DNA from: Gemmatimonadota bacterium
GTDB taxonomy: Bacteria; Gemmatimonadota; Gemmatimonadetes; Gemmatimonadales; Gemmatimonadaceae
Assembly: GCA_027307165.1 (NCBI GenBank)
Contig: DAHUXM010000027.1
Span: forward strand, 228,663 to 292,662
DNA: 64,000 nucleotides
Direction: 5' to 3'
The notes under the pieces are model-generated. The model saw nothing but the letters and a program-made list of their open reading frames with translations. It did no database searches and had not been told where the DNA came from. The translations under genes and the position numbers were made by a program. Positions 52,626 through 62,548 of this stretch are shown here, piece after piece; position 1 is the stretch's first letter; each line of letters starts with the position of its first letter.

Positions 52626-55600
52626 ATGTTCATCTCAGACTTCGCGATCAAGCGCCCCATCGTCACAGTGGTGATAATGGTCGCGCTCGTGATCTTCGGA
52701 CTGTTCTCCGCGTTCAACACGGACGTGGATGAGCTACCCGACATTCAGCAGCCGATCGTGTTCGTCGCAGTCCCGTATCCCGGCGCATCGCCGGATCAGG
52801 TCGAGCGTGAGGTGGTGGACCGGATGGAGGAGGCGTTCCAGGGCCTCAACGGTATCGATCAGATCACATCGACCTCGACGGACGGCTTCGCGCAGATCAT
52901 CGTCCAGTTCGTGTACTCCAAGCCGACCGATGAGGCGGCGCAGGACGTGCGCGATGCGATCTCCGGAATTCGCGACAAGCTTCCTGTCGAGATGAAGGAG
53001 CCGATCATCAAGAAGTTCGATCCGGCCGACCAGCCGATCGTGTCGCTCACGCTGTCGTCCAACACGCTCAAGCCAAACGAGCTGACGATTCTGGCCGACC
53101 CCGACATCACGCGTCAGCTCCAGGGTCTGTCGGGAGTTGCTCAGGTGACGTTGTCGGGCGGCGTGGATCGCGAGATCTCGGTCGACGTGATTCCCGCGCG
53201 TCTCAATGCGGCGAAGGTGAGCGTGTCGGACGTCGTCAACGCGTTGAACGCGCAGAATCTCGCGGTTCCGGTCGGCATGATCACGGGCCCGTTGGAGGAG
53301 CGCTCGATACGACTGCGTGGGCGCATCGCGGACGCAAGAGATTTCGGTCAGCTCGTCGTCGCGCAGAGGGGCGGTCAGGTAATCCGTCTCGCGGACGTCG
53401 CGAACGTCTATGACGGATCCGCGGAGCAGCGATCGCTGGCGCTGTTCAACGGCGTGGAAGGCATCGGCATCGACATCACCAAGTCGAAGGGCACCAGCAC
53501 GACGCGCGTGAGCGACGAGATCAACGAGCGTGTCAAGGAAATAAGAAGGACCTTGCCGGCGGGCGTGACGCTCAACGTCGTACGCGATGCCGGGCCGCGT
53601 GTGACGAATTCGGTTCGCAACGTGGAGGAGGCGCTCGTGGAAGGCGCAATCCTTACGGTGATCGTGGTGTTCCTCTTCCTCAACTCGTGGCGCTCGACCG
53701 TGATCACGGGACTCGCGCTGCCCGTTTCAGCGATTTCCGCCTTCATCGCGGTTCATGCGTTCGGATTCACGCTCAACACGATGTCACTGCTCGGCCTCTC
53801 GCTCGCGATCGGAATACTGATCGACGACGCGATAGTAGTGCGAGAGAACATCGTGCGACACATCGAGATGGGTGAAGACCATTTCACGGCTGCACACACG
53901 GGTACCGACGAAATCGGACTCGCTGTAACCGCGACGACGCTGTCGATCATGGCGGTGTTCGTTCCGATTGCGTTCATGAGCGGAATATCGGGACAGTGGT
54001 TCCGGCCGTTCGCATTGACGATCGCCTGCGCCGTTCTGGTCTCGCTCTTCGTCTCGTTCTCGCTCGATCCGATGCTCTCGGCGTACTGGCCCGATCCCGC
54101 GATCGAGGCGCACGAGCATCGCGCGTGGATCTCGCGCAAGCTGGAGACATTCAACAAGTGGTTCGACAGGCAGGCGGACAACTACAGGGGCGTGATTGCG
54201 TGGGCGCTGGATCACCGCGCGGACATGGTCGCGATATCGATTGGTGTGTTCTTCGCGAGCATCCTGATTCCCGCGAAGGGCCTTTTCGCGGCAATGTCGC
54301 TGCTGGCTGGAGTGATGTTGATAGTGTGGTTGATGTCGTTCAACTATCCGAAGTCGGCGGTCGGCACGATTCTCAAGAGTGTCATCGCCATCGGCGTGTT
54401 TGTGGGCTCGCTGCTCTTCGGGCTCACACTGCCGGAGCCCGGCTGGGCCAAGCTCGGCGGGGGTTTCATTCCTGATTCCGACAACTCCGAGCTGAACGTA
54501 TCGATCGAGACGCCGCCAGGGTCGAACATCGATTACACGCACATAAAGGCCGAGGAGATCGGACGCATCATTCGCACGCACAAGGAAGTCGCATATACGT
54601 ATACGACTGTTGGTACTGCGACGGGATCGGGCGAGGTGGATGTCGGGAGCATCTACATCAAGATGGTTCCCAAGAATGAGCGATCCATATCGCAGGGCGA
54701 CCTGAGCAACATCATCCGCGGGGAGATTGCACATGTCGCTGGTGTTACGGCGTACACGTTCAACAGCAGCTTTGCGGGTAACCAGAAGCAGATCCAGGTT
54801 CAGATTCGCGGCAACGATGCCGCGCAACTGAATGCGGTAGCAGAGCAGATGGAAGTGGAGGTGCGCAAGGTTCCGGGAGCGGCCGACGTCGGACTGTCCA
54901 CGAAGGGCCTCAAGCCGGAGCTGGACGTGCAGCTGAATCGCGGACTCGCCGGAACGCTCGGCATCACCGTGGGGCAGCTCGCGCAGGCGTTGAGGCCGGC
55001 GTTCGCGGGTGTGCAGGCGGGAAGCTGGGTCGATCCCACTGGCAAGACGCGCGACGTTACGGTTCGTCTCCCAGCGGCGTCGCGACAGAACGTTTCGGAT
55101 CTGCGACAGCTGCCGATCGCTGTGCCGGCCCCGAATGGTGCTCCTCCAGCGCAGTCCTCCTCCGCTGCGGCGACTCCAATGAACTCCGGTCCGCAGACGA
55201 TTCCGCTCGGTCAGATCGCAACGGTCCGTCTCACGACCGGTCCGGCGCAGATCGATCATCTGGACGAGGACAAGGTCGTCACCGTCGGTGTGAATCCGCA
55301 GGGGCGTCCGTTGAGCGAGGTATCGGCCGACGTGAATCGTGCGATCGCGAAGGTTCCGCTGCCGCCGGGCGTGCACCTGTCGCAGGGTGGGCAGGTCAAG
55401 GATCAGAACGAGGTGTACGGCGCGATCGTGGCTGCGCTCGGGCTCGCGATTCTGCTCATGTACCTCATTCTCGTGGTGCAGTTCGGGTCGTTCCTGGATC
55501 CGCTCGCGATCATGTTGTCGCTTCCGTTGTCGCTGATCGGAGTGGTGCTTGCGTTGCTCGTGACAGGTGGCACGCTCAACATCATGTCGATGATCGGTGT

Positions 55601-56036
55601 GATCCTGCTGATGGGAATCGTCGCGAAAAATGCGATCCTGCTGGTGGACTTCGCCAAGTGGACGCGTGAATCGAAGAAGATCACGTTGCGCGAGGCGCTC
55701 ATCGAAGCTGGCAGGGTACGCCTGCGTCCGATTCTCATGACGACGTTCGCGCTCATCGCCGGCATGATCCCCGTAGCGTTGGGCCTCGGTGAAGGAGCCG
55801 ACTTCCGCGCACCGCTGGGACGTGCAGTCATCGGGGGCGTCATCACATCGACACTGCTCACGTTGATCGTAATCCCGACGTTCTACGAGATCCTGGACGA
55901 GTGGCGCGAGAAGCTCGTGCATGCATTCGGGCGTGGCGCCGCGGGGGAACTGGAACACGCACCGGAGCATGCGCCGAGGGCGGAGCCTGGAATGGGAGCA
56001 CCGCCGAGGCCAGCCATGGGCGAGCCGACACCGTAG
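52626..56036 (+). CDS. RND (AcrB/MexF-type) multidrug efflux permease
   Basis: A 1,136-residue inner-membrane permease, from the ATG at 52626 that starts the standard [19 protein letters not shown]. Family parts are present: the porter domains, TM2-6 with [19 protein letters not shown] (proton-relay Asp pair), and the second half with [20 protein letters not shown]. It is about 90 residues longer than AcrB. Most of the excess lies around TM7, where two extra hydrophobic segments ([27 protein letters not shown]) come before the usual one, plus a Pro/Ser-rich insert near residue 845. It forms a tripartite pump with the two upstream products. Confidence 0.93.
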   Translation: MFISDFAIKRPIVTVVIMVALVIFGLFSAFNTDVDELPDIQQPIVFVAVPYPGASPDQVEREVVDRMEEAFQGLNGIDQITSTSTDGFAQIIVQFVYSKPTDEAAQDVRDAISGIRDKLPVEMKEPIIKKFDPADQPIVSLTLSSNTLKPNELTILADPDITRQLQGLSGVAQVTLSGGVDREISVDVIPARLNAAKVSVSDVVNALNAQNLAVPVGMITGPLEERSIRLRGRIADARDFGQLVVAQRGGQVIRLADVANVYDGSAEQRSLALFNGVEGIGIDITKSKGTSTTRVSDEINERVKEIRRTLPAGVTLNVVRDAGPRVTNSVRNVEEALVEGAILTVIVVFLFLNSWRSTVITGLALPVSAISAFIAVHAFGFTLNTMSLLGLSLAIGILIDDAIVVRENIVRHIEMGEDHFTAAHTGTDEIGLAVTATTLSIMAVFVPIAFMSGISGQWFRPFALTIACAVLVSLFVSFSLDPMLSAYWPDPAIEAHEHRAWISRKLETFNKWFDRQADNYRGVIAWALDHRADMVAISIGVFFASILIPAKGLFAAMSLLAGVMLIVWLMSFNYPKSAVGTILKSVIAIGVFVGSLLFGLTLPEPGWAKLGGGFIPDSDNSELNVSIETPPGSNIDYTHIKAEEIGRIIRTHKEVAYTYTTVGTATGSGEVDVGSIYIKMVPKNERSISQGDLSNIIRGEIAHVAGVTAYTFNSSFAGNQKQIQVQIRGNDAAQLNAVAEQMEVEVRKVPGAADVGLSTKGLKPELDVQLNRGLAGTLGITVGQLAQALRPAFAGVQAGSWVDPTGKTRDVTVRLPAASRQNVSDLRQLPIAVPAPNGAPPAQSSSAAATPMNSGPQTIPLGQIATVRLTTGPAQIDHLDEDKVVTVGVNPQGRPLSEVSADVNRAIAKVPLPPGVHLSQGGQVKDQNEVYGAIVAALGLAILLMYLILVVQFGSFLDPLAIMLSLPLSLIGVVLALLVTGGTLNIMSMIGVILLMGIVAKNAILLVDFAKWTRESKKITLREALIEAGRVRLRPILMTTFALIAGMIPVALGLGEGADFRAPLGRAVIGGVITSTLLTLIVIPTFYEILDEWREKLVHAFGRGAAGELEHAPEHAPRAEPGMGAPPRPAMGEPTP

Positions 56037-56046
56037 ATTTCGCCGG

Positions 56047-56925
56047 GTGAGGTCACCCACCAGCCGCGCGATGCGCGCGGCGCAGGCCGGAATGGCGGTG
56101 AATTTGATCCTCGCGGTCATCAAGCTGATCGCGGGGATCATCGGTCATGCATACGCGCTGGTTGCCGACGCGGTCGAATCGACGGCTGATATTTTCTCGT
56201 CGCTCGTCGTGTACGGCGGTCTGCGGATTGCCGCGCAGCCCGCGGACGAGGACCATCCGTACGGTCATGGACGCGCCGAGGCACTTGCCGGCGCGTTCGT
56301 GGCGTTGATGCTGCTTGCCGCCGCGCTCGGGATTGCAATCGAGGCCGTGCGGGAGATAAGAACTCCGCATCACACGCCGAGGGCATGGACGCTCGCGGTG
56401 CTTGTGGGGGTGATCGTCATCAAGCAGGTGATGGCGAGCAAGGTATTCCGGATCGGCTCGGAGATCGGAAGCACCGCGGTAATGGCCGACGCGCAGCATC
56501 ATCGCAGCGATGTGATTACATCCACAGCGGCGTTCATCGGCATCAGCATCGCCGTGATCGGCGGTCCGGGCTGGGAGCAGGCAGACGACTGGGCGGCGCT
56601 CGTGGCGTCGCTCGTGATCTGCTACAACGGCGTGAGGATGTTGCGGCCGGCGGTGAACGATCTGATGGATCGCATTCCGGATGACAGCGTGGTGCAGGGT
56701 ATAGCGAGCGCGGCAACGAGCGTGGCGGAAGTGCGCGCGATCGAGAAGCTCAAGGTGCGCAAGGTTGGCTTGCAGTACGCGGTCGATCTGCACGTTCAGA
56801 CAGACCCGCAGATGTCACTTCACGACGCGCATATAGTGAGCGGCAAGGTGAAGGGGGCGATACGCGCGGCGATGCCGTCGGTGGATGGAGTGCTGATCCA
56901 CATGGAGCCGTACGACCAGGCGTAG
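56047..56925 (+). CDS. Cation diffusion facilitator (CDF) transporter
   Basis: A 292-residue inner-membrane transporter from GTG 56047, 10 bases after the RND stop (the frame is open further upstream inside that gene). Six TM segments carry the two metal-site motifs: ALVADAVESTADIFSS on TM2 and AQHHRSDVITS on TM5. The C-terminal cytoplasmic ferredoxin-like domain ends DGVLIHMEP. CDF proteins export Zn, Fe, Mn, Co or Cd against protons; metal choice cannot be read here. It is probably the last gene of the efflux operon. Confidence 0.88.
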   Translation: MRSPTSRAMRAAQAGMAVNLILAVIKLIAGIIGHAYALVADAVESTADIFSSLVVYGGLRIAAQPADEDHPYGHGRAEALAGAFVALMLLAAALGIAIEAVREIRTPHHTPRAWTLAVLVGVIVIKQVMASKVFRIGSEIGSTAVMADAQHHRSDVITSTAAFIGISIAVIGGPGWEQADDWAALVASLVICYNGVRMLRPAVNDLMDRIPDDSVVQGIASAATSVAEVRAIEKLKVRKVGLQYAVDLHVQTDPQMSLHDAHIVSGKVKGAIRAAMPSVDGVLIHMEPYDQA

Positions 56926-57000
56926 AGGCTGACTTACGGTGTCACCTATGCAAGGGCATCGACAACTCGCGGCCGAAACCACCCAGAGCACCTAACCAAG

Positions 57001-57040
57001 ACTCGCTGGTCGCAGCGCGGGTGCCGGGCGAGTTTTGTTT
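57001..57040. terminator. Hairpin between the CDF and YciI-like genes
   Basis: ACTCGC (57001-57006) pairs with GCGAGT (57028-57033), followed by TTTGTTT. The CCAA and TTGG flanks extend the symmetry, so it may serve both convergent genes. Confidence 0.5.
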
Positions 57041-57047
57041 GGTGCCA

Positions 57048-57347
57048 TTAAACGCGTACCATCGCGGGAGCGACGGGGAAGACATCATACGAGAACCCCT
57101 GCTCCGCCATGATCACCGGGTCATTCGCAATCAGCTCCTGCAATTCGGCACTGTCGGTGACCTCAACGACGGCTACACCCCAGACTCTGGCGGGATCACC
57201 GACTGGACCGAACAGTAACACTTTTCGCTTGTCCAACAACCCCTTCCAGTAATGGGCGTGCTGCCGCATCAGCTGTTGCTCCACGGCTGATATATCGTGC
57301 GGGAAAGTTGCCCGAGGCGAGTTGAGTCGGCAGAGAAAGTAATTCAT
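57048..57347 (-). CDS. YciI-like protein
   Basis: A 99-residue protein with the YciI ferredoxin-like fold: an N-terminal strand MNYFLCRLN, a helix MRQHAHYWKGLLDKRKVLL, the motif FGPVGDPARVWGVAVVEV and a C-terminal NDPVIMAEQGFSYDVFP. The His in AHYW and the Asp in ANDP are the conserved pair thought to form the active site. Function of this family in most bacteria is unknown. Confidence 0.8.
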   Translation of the reverse strand: MNYFLCRLNSPRATFPHDISAVEQQLMRQHAHYWKGLLDKRKVLLFGPVGDPARVWGVAVVEVTDSAELQELIANDPVIMAEQGFSYDVFPVAPAMVRV

Positions 57348-57934
57348 GACAGTTCAGCAGGTTGTTGGTTCAGGCAATCGACATGGCTAAAGCAGATCGG
57401 CGGATAGGCGCCCGTGTTTGGGCTCGATGGGAACGAGGTAGTTCGCACTGGGGCAAGATCGATTACAGCAGTGGCCGTCGCCGTGCGTGATACCGATCCG
57501 GCTGGCGTGGCCCCCGACGTTAGTGTACTCCTCGTGCGCCCGTCCACCGTTGCGGCGCTGATCATCGTGGGCCATCCCTTACTGGGTGAGTTGCAGCACC
57601 ACAACGCCAACCGGAGAACATGTGGGATGCACATGGACCAAGCCACATTCGCGCGAACGGATTACGGACGGTTCAGGTAGCGCAGCAGGTCGAGAGAAGT
57701 GCACCGCGAGATTGGAAGGTGTTCTTATTGGACGGTGGGGGCCTGCCGGACGCGTCGCCAGCATCCAGTAACGATGTCTGTCGATGTAGCGCGTCCGACG
57801 CCCTGACGGAATCGTACTCGAACGGGAAACTGCCGTGGGTGTCGATGGGTTAAATCGTCGCGTTATGCGCGATCGCTGCAACGCGAAAATCCGAGCTGAT
57901 AAACTTCATGGGCACCGCGCGTATACGAGCGCAA
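57348..57934. other. Intergenic stretch
   Basis: Frames of 60-100 codons exist on both strands (for example forward 57414-57680) but none has a ribosome-binding site, recognisable fold or consistent composition. Possibly decayed sequence. Confidence 0.4.
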
Positions 57935-59446
57935 TTACTGTGCTTTCCTGGCCAGATCGTCCCATGCGATCGGATCCCGATTCTGGACACAGAACACTGA
58001 ATCGACTTGAAGTCCTGCCCTCGTCACCGCATTCAGGAGATCGACCGCTGGTGCTCTGTTCTCGTCCGGTCCATCGTTCGGATCGACGAGATCGGCTCCG
58101 TACAGGAGGCGATGACTGGGGAAATACGCCATCAGCATACGCTCGCCATATTCTCCCCCTACAGGATACAGCTCGATTCGGTTCAGTCCGGATCCGATCG
58201 TGGTTTTCCCGGTAACAGCAGTGAACTTCGGAGCTCTTGGTGCGCGTTGCAATGAGTCCGGTGCTAGCGTGTGGGGTGCTTTCGCAACGCTCGTGAGAAA
58301 CGGCACGCTACCGGCGGTCACGTAAATGGGGATCCCCAACGCTACCGCTTCGCGAAAGCCGCCGAGGTGCGCCCATGGATCGGATGTCATCACGATGGCC
58401 TTGACCGGCTTGCCAGGAAATCTGCGCTTCGCCTCGCCTATCACCTGGCGCAGATAGCCTGCGCTGATGTGTGCCTCGAAGATGACGATACCGTCGTCCT
58501 GGTTCACGACTGTCATCGCCCAGAAATCCGGAATGCGTACGATGCCTGGTCTCAACTCTTTCGGCGGGCCGCGCATTCCGAGTCTGAAGTTGTCGAACGT
58601 CGTCTTCGCGTTCGCGGCGTAGGTGGCCCGCGCAGAGTCAGACACCGTAAAGGAATCCGGGTTAGCAGCCTCCGTACTGAGGGTGACATGGGCAATGGTG
58701 ATGTCGCGAAACGGTTGGCCGTTGAACGTCACCTTCTGCTGCATCGGCCACCAGACGCCGGAGCTCTGCAGCATCCAGTCCACGTATTCCGTGCGCATGG
58801 TGACGTCGCCAAATGGCGCCCACCGGATATTACCTGGATACGGCCGCACGATTTCGATCGCATCCGGGAAATGGTACTTGCGACGGAGCTCGATACGCAT
58901 CCTTCCGTTTCGCCAGGGGAACGAGACCACATCGAATACCAAGCCGTATCGCTTGACTACACCGTCCCAACGTAGCGCGGACGAAGCCGAAGCGAGCAGC
59001 AGGGCGCGCTCGGGTGAGTCGTCCAGATGGTCGATCATGTCCTCGTACACGTACGGCGCCAGCCCGCTCTGATGCGAGTTCGCCGTCAGAGCGACGACCG
59101 AATCGGCCAGAATGATTACGCGATTCGCGCCGGCGGATCCGTTCGCTGGCACTGGTTGATAGGTACGACGTATACGGTCTTCGCCCAATCCGCGTAGCTC
59201 GACGAACCTTGTGTATGCGGTGCGCCACGGGCCGTCTGCACGTTCGGCGTTGCCAAGTATGAATTCGTGCTGAATGCCGACCGCGCGCAATGACCGCAGT
59301 GCGCTGAGAGAGCTGCGACCCTGTACGGTGTGAATCGCGGCAGCGATGAGCGCGCGCGCGTCAGGCGCGCCGTGCGTCGCCTGCTGACTCCGCGCTGTCT
59401 GCGGGGAGAGAGTCACGATGGAAATCACCATCGCGGATCGTCGCAT
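57935..59446 (-). CDS. Secreted metallo-beta-lactamase-fold protein with degenerate metal site
   Basis: A 503-residue protein from the ATG at 59446, which opens a signal peptide (MVISIVTLSPQTARS); the frame extends 25 codons further. The N-terminal 280 residues are a beta-rich domain (ALRSLRAVGIQHEFILGNAE). The C-terminal part follows the metallo-beta-lactamase order (VNQDDGIVIFEAHISAGY, KAIVMTSDPWAHLGGFREA), but the HxHxDH site is replaced by SDPWAH, so most ligands are missing. A later segment AYFPSHRLLYGADLVDPND matches the strand with the bridging Asp. It is probably a non-hydrolytic or altered-site relative. A decayed paralogue of its N-terminal domain lies at 61852-62308. Confidence 0.7.
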   Translation of the reverse strand: MRRSAMVISIVTLSPQTARSQQATHGAPDARALIAAAIHTVQGRSSLSALRSLRAVGIQHEFILGNAERADGPWRTAYTRFVELRGLGEDRIRRTYQPVPANGSAGANRVIILADSVVALTANSHQSGLAPYVYEDMIDHLDDSPERALLLASASSALRWDGVVKRYGLVFDVVSFPWRNGRMRIELRRKYHFPDAIEIVRPYPGNIRWAPFGDVTMRTEYVDWMLQSSGVWWPMQQKVTFNGQPFRDITIAHVTLSTEAANPDSFTVSDSARATYAANAKTTFDNFRLGMRGPPKELRPGIVRIPDFWAMTVVNQDDGIVIFEAHISAGYLRQVIGEAKRRFPGKPVKAIVMTSDPWAHLGGFREAVALGIPIYVTAGSVPFLTSVAKAPHTLAPDSLQRAPRAPKFTAVTGKTTIGSGLNRIELYPVGGEYGERMLMAYFPSHRLLYGADLVDPNDGPDENRAPAVDLLNAVTRAGLQVDSVFCVQNRDPIAWDDLARKAQ

Positions 59447-59617
59447 CTTGAGCGGCGCTCGGAGACTCCGGAAAATGGAAGTTGAAGTCAATTTTCTCGA
59501 ATGATTCGTTGCGGGTAACACTGCACGCGGATGGAGGGCTGCCAGGCTCGCCCAGAGTCGAAATATGGAGCCTGGCCGGCGACCGATGAGCGTGCTGCAG
59601 CGAGCGGTGGTGTTGGG

Positions 59618-59932
59618 TCAGCAAGTGGCATTCTTTGGCCGCCCGACGGTGCGACCCACGGCACGAGTGCGATGCACGGTACCGACGGGGATCGTCACGG
59701 CATACCACGGCAATAGCCGCAGCGTTGATCCATCTGAAAGGTCGATCTCCAGCATTCCGTGTACGACGATGAACAGCTCGTCAGAACGCGAATGATAATG
59801 CCAACGGTACTCACCGTCGAAGGCGGTGATGCGCAGGCAGCTCTCATCTATCTGATTCAGCGCGATGTTCAGGATGATTCCATAGTCGTGATCCGTTCCC
59901 ACGAAAACCATTTCCTGGAATCCGTTGTCCAA
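59618..59932 (-). CDS. Cupin-domain protein
   Basis: A 104-residue single-domain cupin. The first motif reads WHYHSRSDELFIVVHG, with two His and the Glu as metal ligands, and the second LLPWYAVTIPVGTVHRT has the third His. The start is TTG 59932. The last 15 residues (GRTVGRPKNATC) do not follow the usual final strand, which suggests a small frameshift near the end. Such proteins bind a metal and act as isomerases, dioxygenases or sensors; the role is unknown. Confidence 0.75.
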   Translation of the reverse strand: MDNGFQEMVFVGTDHDYGIILNIALNQIDESCLRITAFDGEYRWHYHSRSDELFIVVHGMLEIDLSDGSTLRLLPWYAVTIPVGTVHRTRAVGRTVGRPKNATC

Positions 59933-60018
59933 GCTGCGAGAACTGCGCTCAGCGCGTCATTCCATGGCTGTCGTCAGACGCAGCATCACCCAGAAAGGAG
60001 CGAACCACGTCAGTCCGA

Positions 60019-61851
60019 TTGAGGAACATTCCGACCGCTTTCGTTGCGTCTCTGGCCGCTGCAGGCGCAGTCCACATTGCCCCGTGCGACGCCCAGCAGC
60101 TCGTCGTCTCAGCACCGATCTCTAGCGTACACTATCAGATCCGAGCCGATTCTGCGACGATAGCCACACATCACCTCGGCGTCACCATGACTTTCGACGT
60201 CGTGAATACCGCACCTGTAACGCTTGCACTTCCTGCGTGGGCGCCGGGTGATTACACACTGCGCTGGTTCTCGCGGAACGTCTCGAGCTTCGCCGCGACG
60301 GAATCGAGTGCGCAGCTCACGTGGCACAAGCTGGATTACCAGACGTGGGAGATCGTGCCGAATGGCGCGGGAAAGGTCAGCGTCACCTTCGACTATCTCG
60401 CGAATTCAAAGGACCGCGCGGTCGCGTGGACGAGCTCCAGCTTCGCTTTCTTCAATGGGAGCAATGTCTTCATGTATCCCAAGGGACGCGGTGCAGATTG
60501 GCCCGCGACCGTGACGGTCGAGACCGATCCGTCATGGCGCGTCGCAACCGGTATGGCGCCCACCGATACTGCGCGCACCTATGCGGCGACTAACTACCAT
60601 GATCTGGTGGACATGCCATTCTGGATCGGGCGCTTCGATCTCGACAGCACACAGGTTGTGGGCCGGTGGATAAGACTCGCGACGTATCCAACTGGCATGC
60701 TGACCCTCGTACGGCGCGATCGTGCATTCAACTGGTTGCAGCGCCTCGTTCCCCCGGAAGCTGCCGTCTTTCGCGACGTGCCGTTCAGGAATTACACAAT
60801 CTTCCTGTTAGCCGATACCGTCGTCAACGGCGGCGGTCTGGAGCACCAGAGCTCGCAGATGGACGAGATGCCGCTCCAGTTCGCCGATTCGCCGCTGCTG
60901 TCATACCTCTTCTCGCACGAATTCTTCCACGCGTGGAACGTCAAGCGCTTGCGACCAGCTGACATGGTACCGTACAGATATGCCGGGCCCGATCCTACCA
61001 AGTGGCTATGGGTGAGCGAGGGTGTAACCGACTATTATGCACAGCTCGCGCTCGTCCGCGGAGGCATCATCGACAGCACCGGCTTCACGGACGCGATGAC
61101 ACAGAATATTCTGATGACTGACGAGGCGCCATCGACGTCGCTGAGCGACGCGTCCCTGTCTGCCTGGGCCCATCCAACGGATGGTACCGTCGACATCTAC
61201 TATCCCAAGGGAGCGGTCGCTGGCTTCCTCCTCGACATCATGATTCGCAATGCGAGCAACAACAGCCGGTCGCTCGACGACGTCATGCGGACGCTCTACG
61301 ACGACACGTACAAGCGCGGCAAGGGCTTCACAGCGAGCGATTGGTGGTCGGCGGTGAGCCACGCGGCTGGCGGCAGATCATTCGATGAGTTCGCCCGCCG
61401 TTACGTCGACGGTCGTGAGCCACTGCCATTCGATTCGGTGCTACCGCTCGCCGGTCTGCGCCTCGTTCGCGACACGATCTGGGTGCCGGATCTCGGAATC
61501 CAGAGAACGACACCGGACTCGGGCGGGGTACGAGTCATACTGGTGACCTCGCATGGCGCAGCTGAGGCAGCGGGGCTGAGGCAGGGAGACCTCGTTACGT
61601 CCATAGGCGGAATTCCCATGCGTGACAGCGATCCGATGGCAGCGTTGCGCGGTCTTTATGTCGGTAAGGAAACCGCGACACTGTCAGTGATCATCGAGCG
61701 TGGCAACCAGCGTATGACATTCAACGTTCCGGCACGTTTCACCCCACAGCCGCAGGAGAAAATCGAATTCGTTCGTACGGCGTCGACGAAGGAGATTCAG
61801 ATCAGGAACGGGATCCTAAGGGGAAGAACCACAGCTGGTGCCGGCAATTGA
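60019..61851 (+). CDS. M61-family glycyl aminopeptidase with PDZ domain
   Basis: A 610-residue secreted metallopeptidase. The signal peptide is at about 1-25, the N-terminal beta domain at about 30-180 (TLALPAWAPGDYTLRWFSRN is typical), and the catalytic domain holds H300-E301-x-x-H304 (SHEFFHAWNVKRLRP) with the likely third ligand E334 in VSEGVTDYY. A PDZ domain covers about 510-600 (GAAEAAGLRQGDLVTSIGG). Family members release N-terminal glycine or alanine from peptides. The TTG at 60019 is the only start giving the signal peptide. It is a single gene. Confidence 0.9.
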   Translation: MRNIPTAFVASLAAAGAVHIAPCDAQQLVVSAPISSVHYQIRADSATIATHHLGVTMTFDVVNTAPVTLALPAWAPGDYTLRWFSRNVSSFAATESSAQLTWHKLDYQTWEIVPNGAGKVSVTFDYLANSKDRAVAWTSSSFAFFNGSNVFMYPKGRGADWPATVTVETDPSWRVATGMAPTDTARTYAATNYHDLVDMPFWIGRFDLDSTQVVGRWIRLATYPTGMLTLVRRDRAFNWLQRLVPPEAAVFRDVPFRNYTIFLLADTVVNGGGLEHQSSQMDEMPLQFADSPLLSYLFSHEFFHAWNVKRLRPADMVPYRYAGPDPTKWLWVSEGVTDYYAQLALVRGGIIDSTGFTDAMTQNILMTDEAPSTSLSDASLSAWAHPTDGTVDIYYPKGAVAGFLLDIMIRNASNNSRSLDDVMRTLYDDTYKRGKGFTASDWWSAVSHAAGGRSFDEFARRYVDGREPLPFDSVLPLAGLRLVRDTIWVPDLGIQRTTPDSGGVRVILVTSHGAAEAAGLRQGDLVTSIGGIPMRDSDPMAALRGLYVGKETATLSVIIERGNQRMTFNVPARFTPQPQEKIEFVRTASTKEIQIRNGILRGRTTAGAGN

Positions 61852-62308
61852 TTGGACCACCACGGCTCGATCAGTGTGCGTATCTGCCGCGTCCGATGCG
61901 GTCAGCAGGACTCGCCCGGGGCTCAAGGCAAGCTGCTACCGGATCAGCTCTGCCTGCTGGGAAGTTCCTGCAATGCTACGTCCGCCCGTAATGTTCATAA
62001 CCACAATGCCGGCGAATACGGTCGCCGTCGTGGATTTGAAGACGGGATACAACGCAAACTCCGTTGTGCTCCGATAGCGGTTTCCGGTAAGATCGTGGAT
62101 TGCGGAAATACTTTCAAACGCCGTGAAATAAGGACCTTCCGGCCTCACCGATTGGTCGACGGCAATTTGGTAACCGGAAGCCTCCCATCGCAGGGTACGT
62201 AGTGCCCTCAGCTTCTGCTCATCTCCTTCTACCTGCATCTCCTGCGCAAACGGGAGCTGGAGCGATAAGTGTCACGATGGCAATCAGAACCGAAAGATTC
62301 TCCCGCAT
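61852..62308 (-). pseudogene. Decayed paralogue of the gene at 57935-59446 (N-terminal part)
   Basis: On the reverse strand the ATG at 62308 opens a good signal peptide (LSVLIAIVTLIAPAPV). Near 62240 the frame must shift to continue into the body, QKLRALRTLRWEASGYQIAV and so on to AGTSQQAELIR, where a TAG (61938-61936) interrupts. In the same frame the homology resumes (LALSPGRVLLTASDAADT, compared with SPERALLLASASSA in the intact protein) up to the end of the M61 gene. Frameshift, in-frame stop and loss of the C-terminal two thirds show it is a pseudogene. Confidence 0.6.
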
Positions 62309-62548
62309 TTGATCCCCGATGCAATGGTATGGTGGCACTCTGCAAGGATGCAGCAATGTCTTACGACATCTTATAGCGAATAGATATGTCGGCAATACCG
62401 TCTGCTGCTCGAAACCAGCCGTCCGCTGCAGACAACATTGTAATGGACGGCGCGCTGCTATCGTACACTGCTACTGCGCACTGTTACACAACCGAATCAA
62501 ACGCCAACGACATTCCCGGCCTTCGAATCACGCTGCCGTCCACCATTC

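Noticed and set aside
53784..56141. Very long reverse-strand open frame opposite the RND permease gene
   Set aside because: Arg/His-rich, no start signal and no recognisable fold; it is the usual antisense shadow of a GC-rich coding region.
57414..57680. 88-codon forward frame in the gap after the YciI-like gene
   Set aside because: No ribosome-binding site, no fold, and an overlapping reverse frame of similar length looks equally weak.
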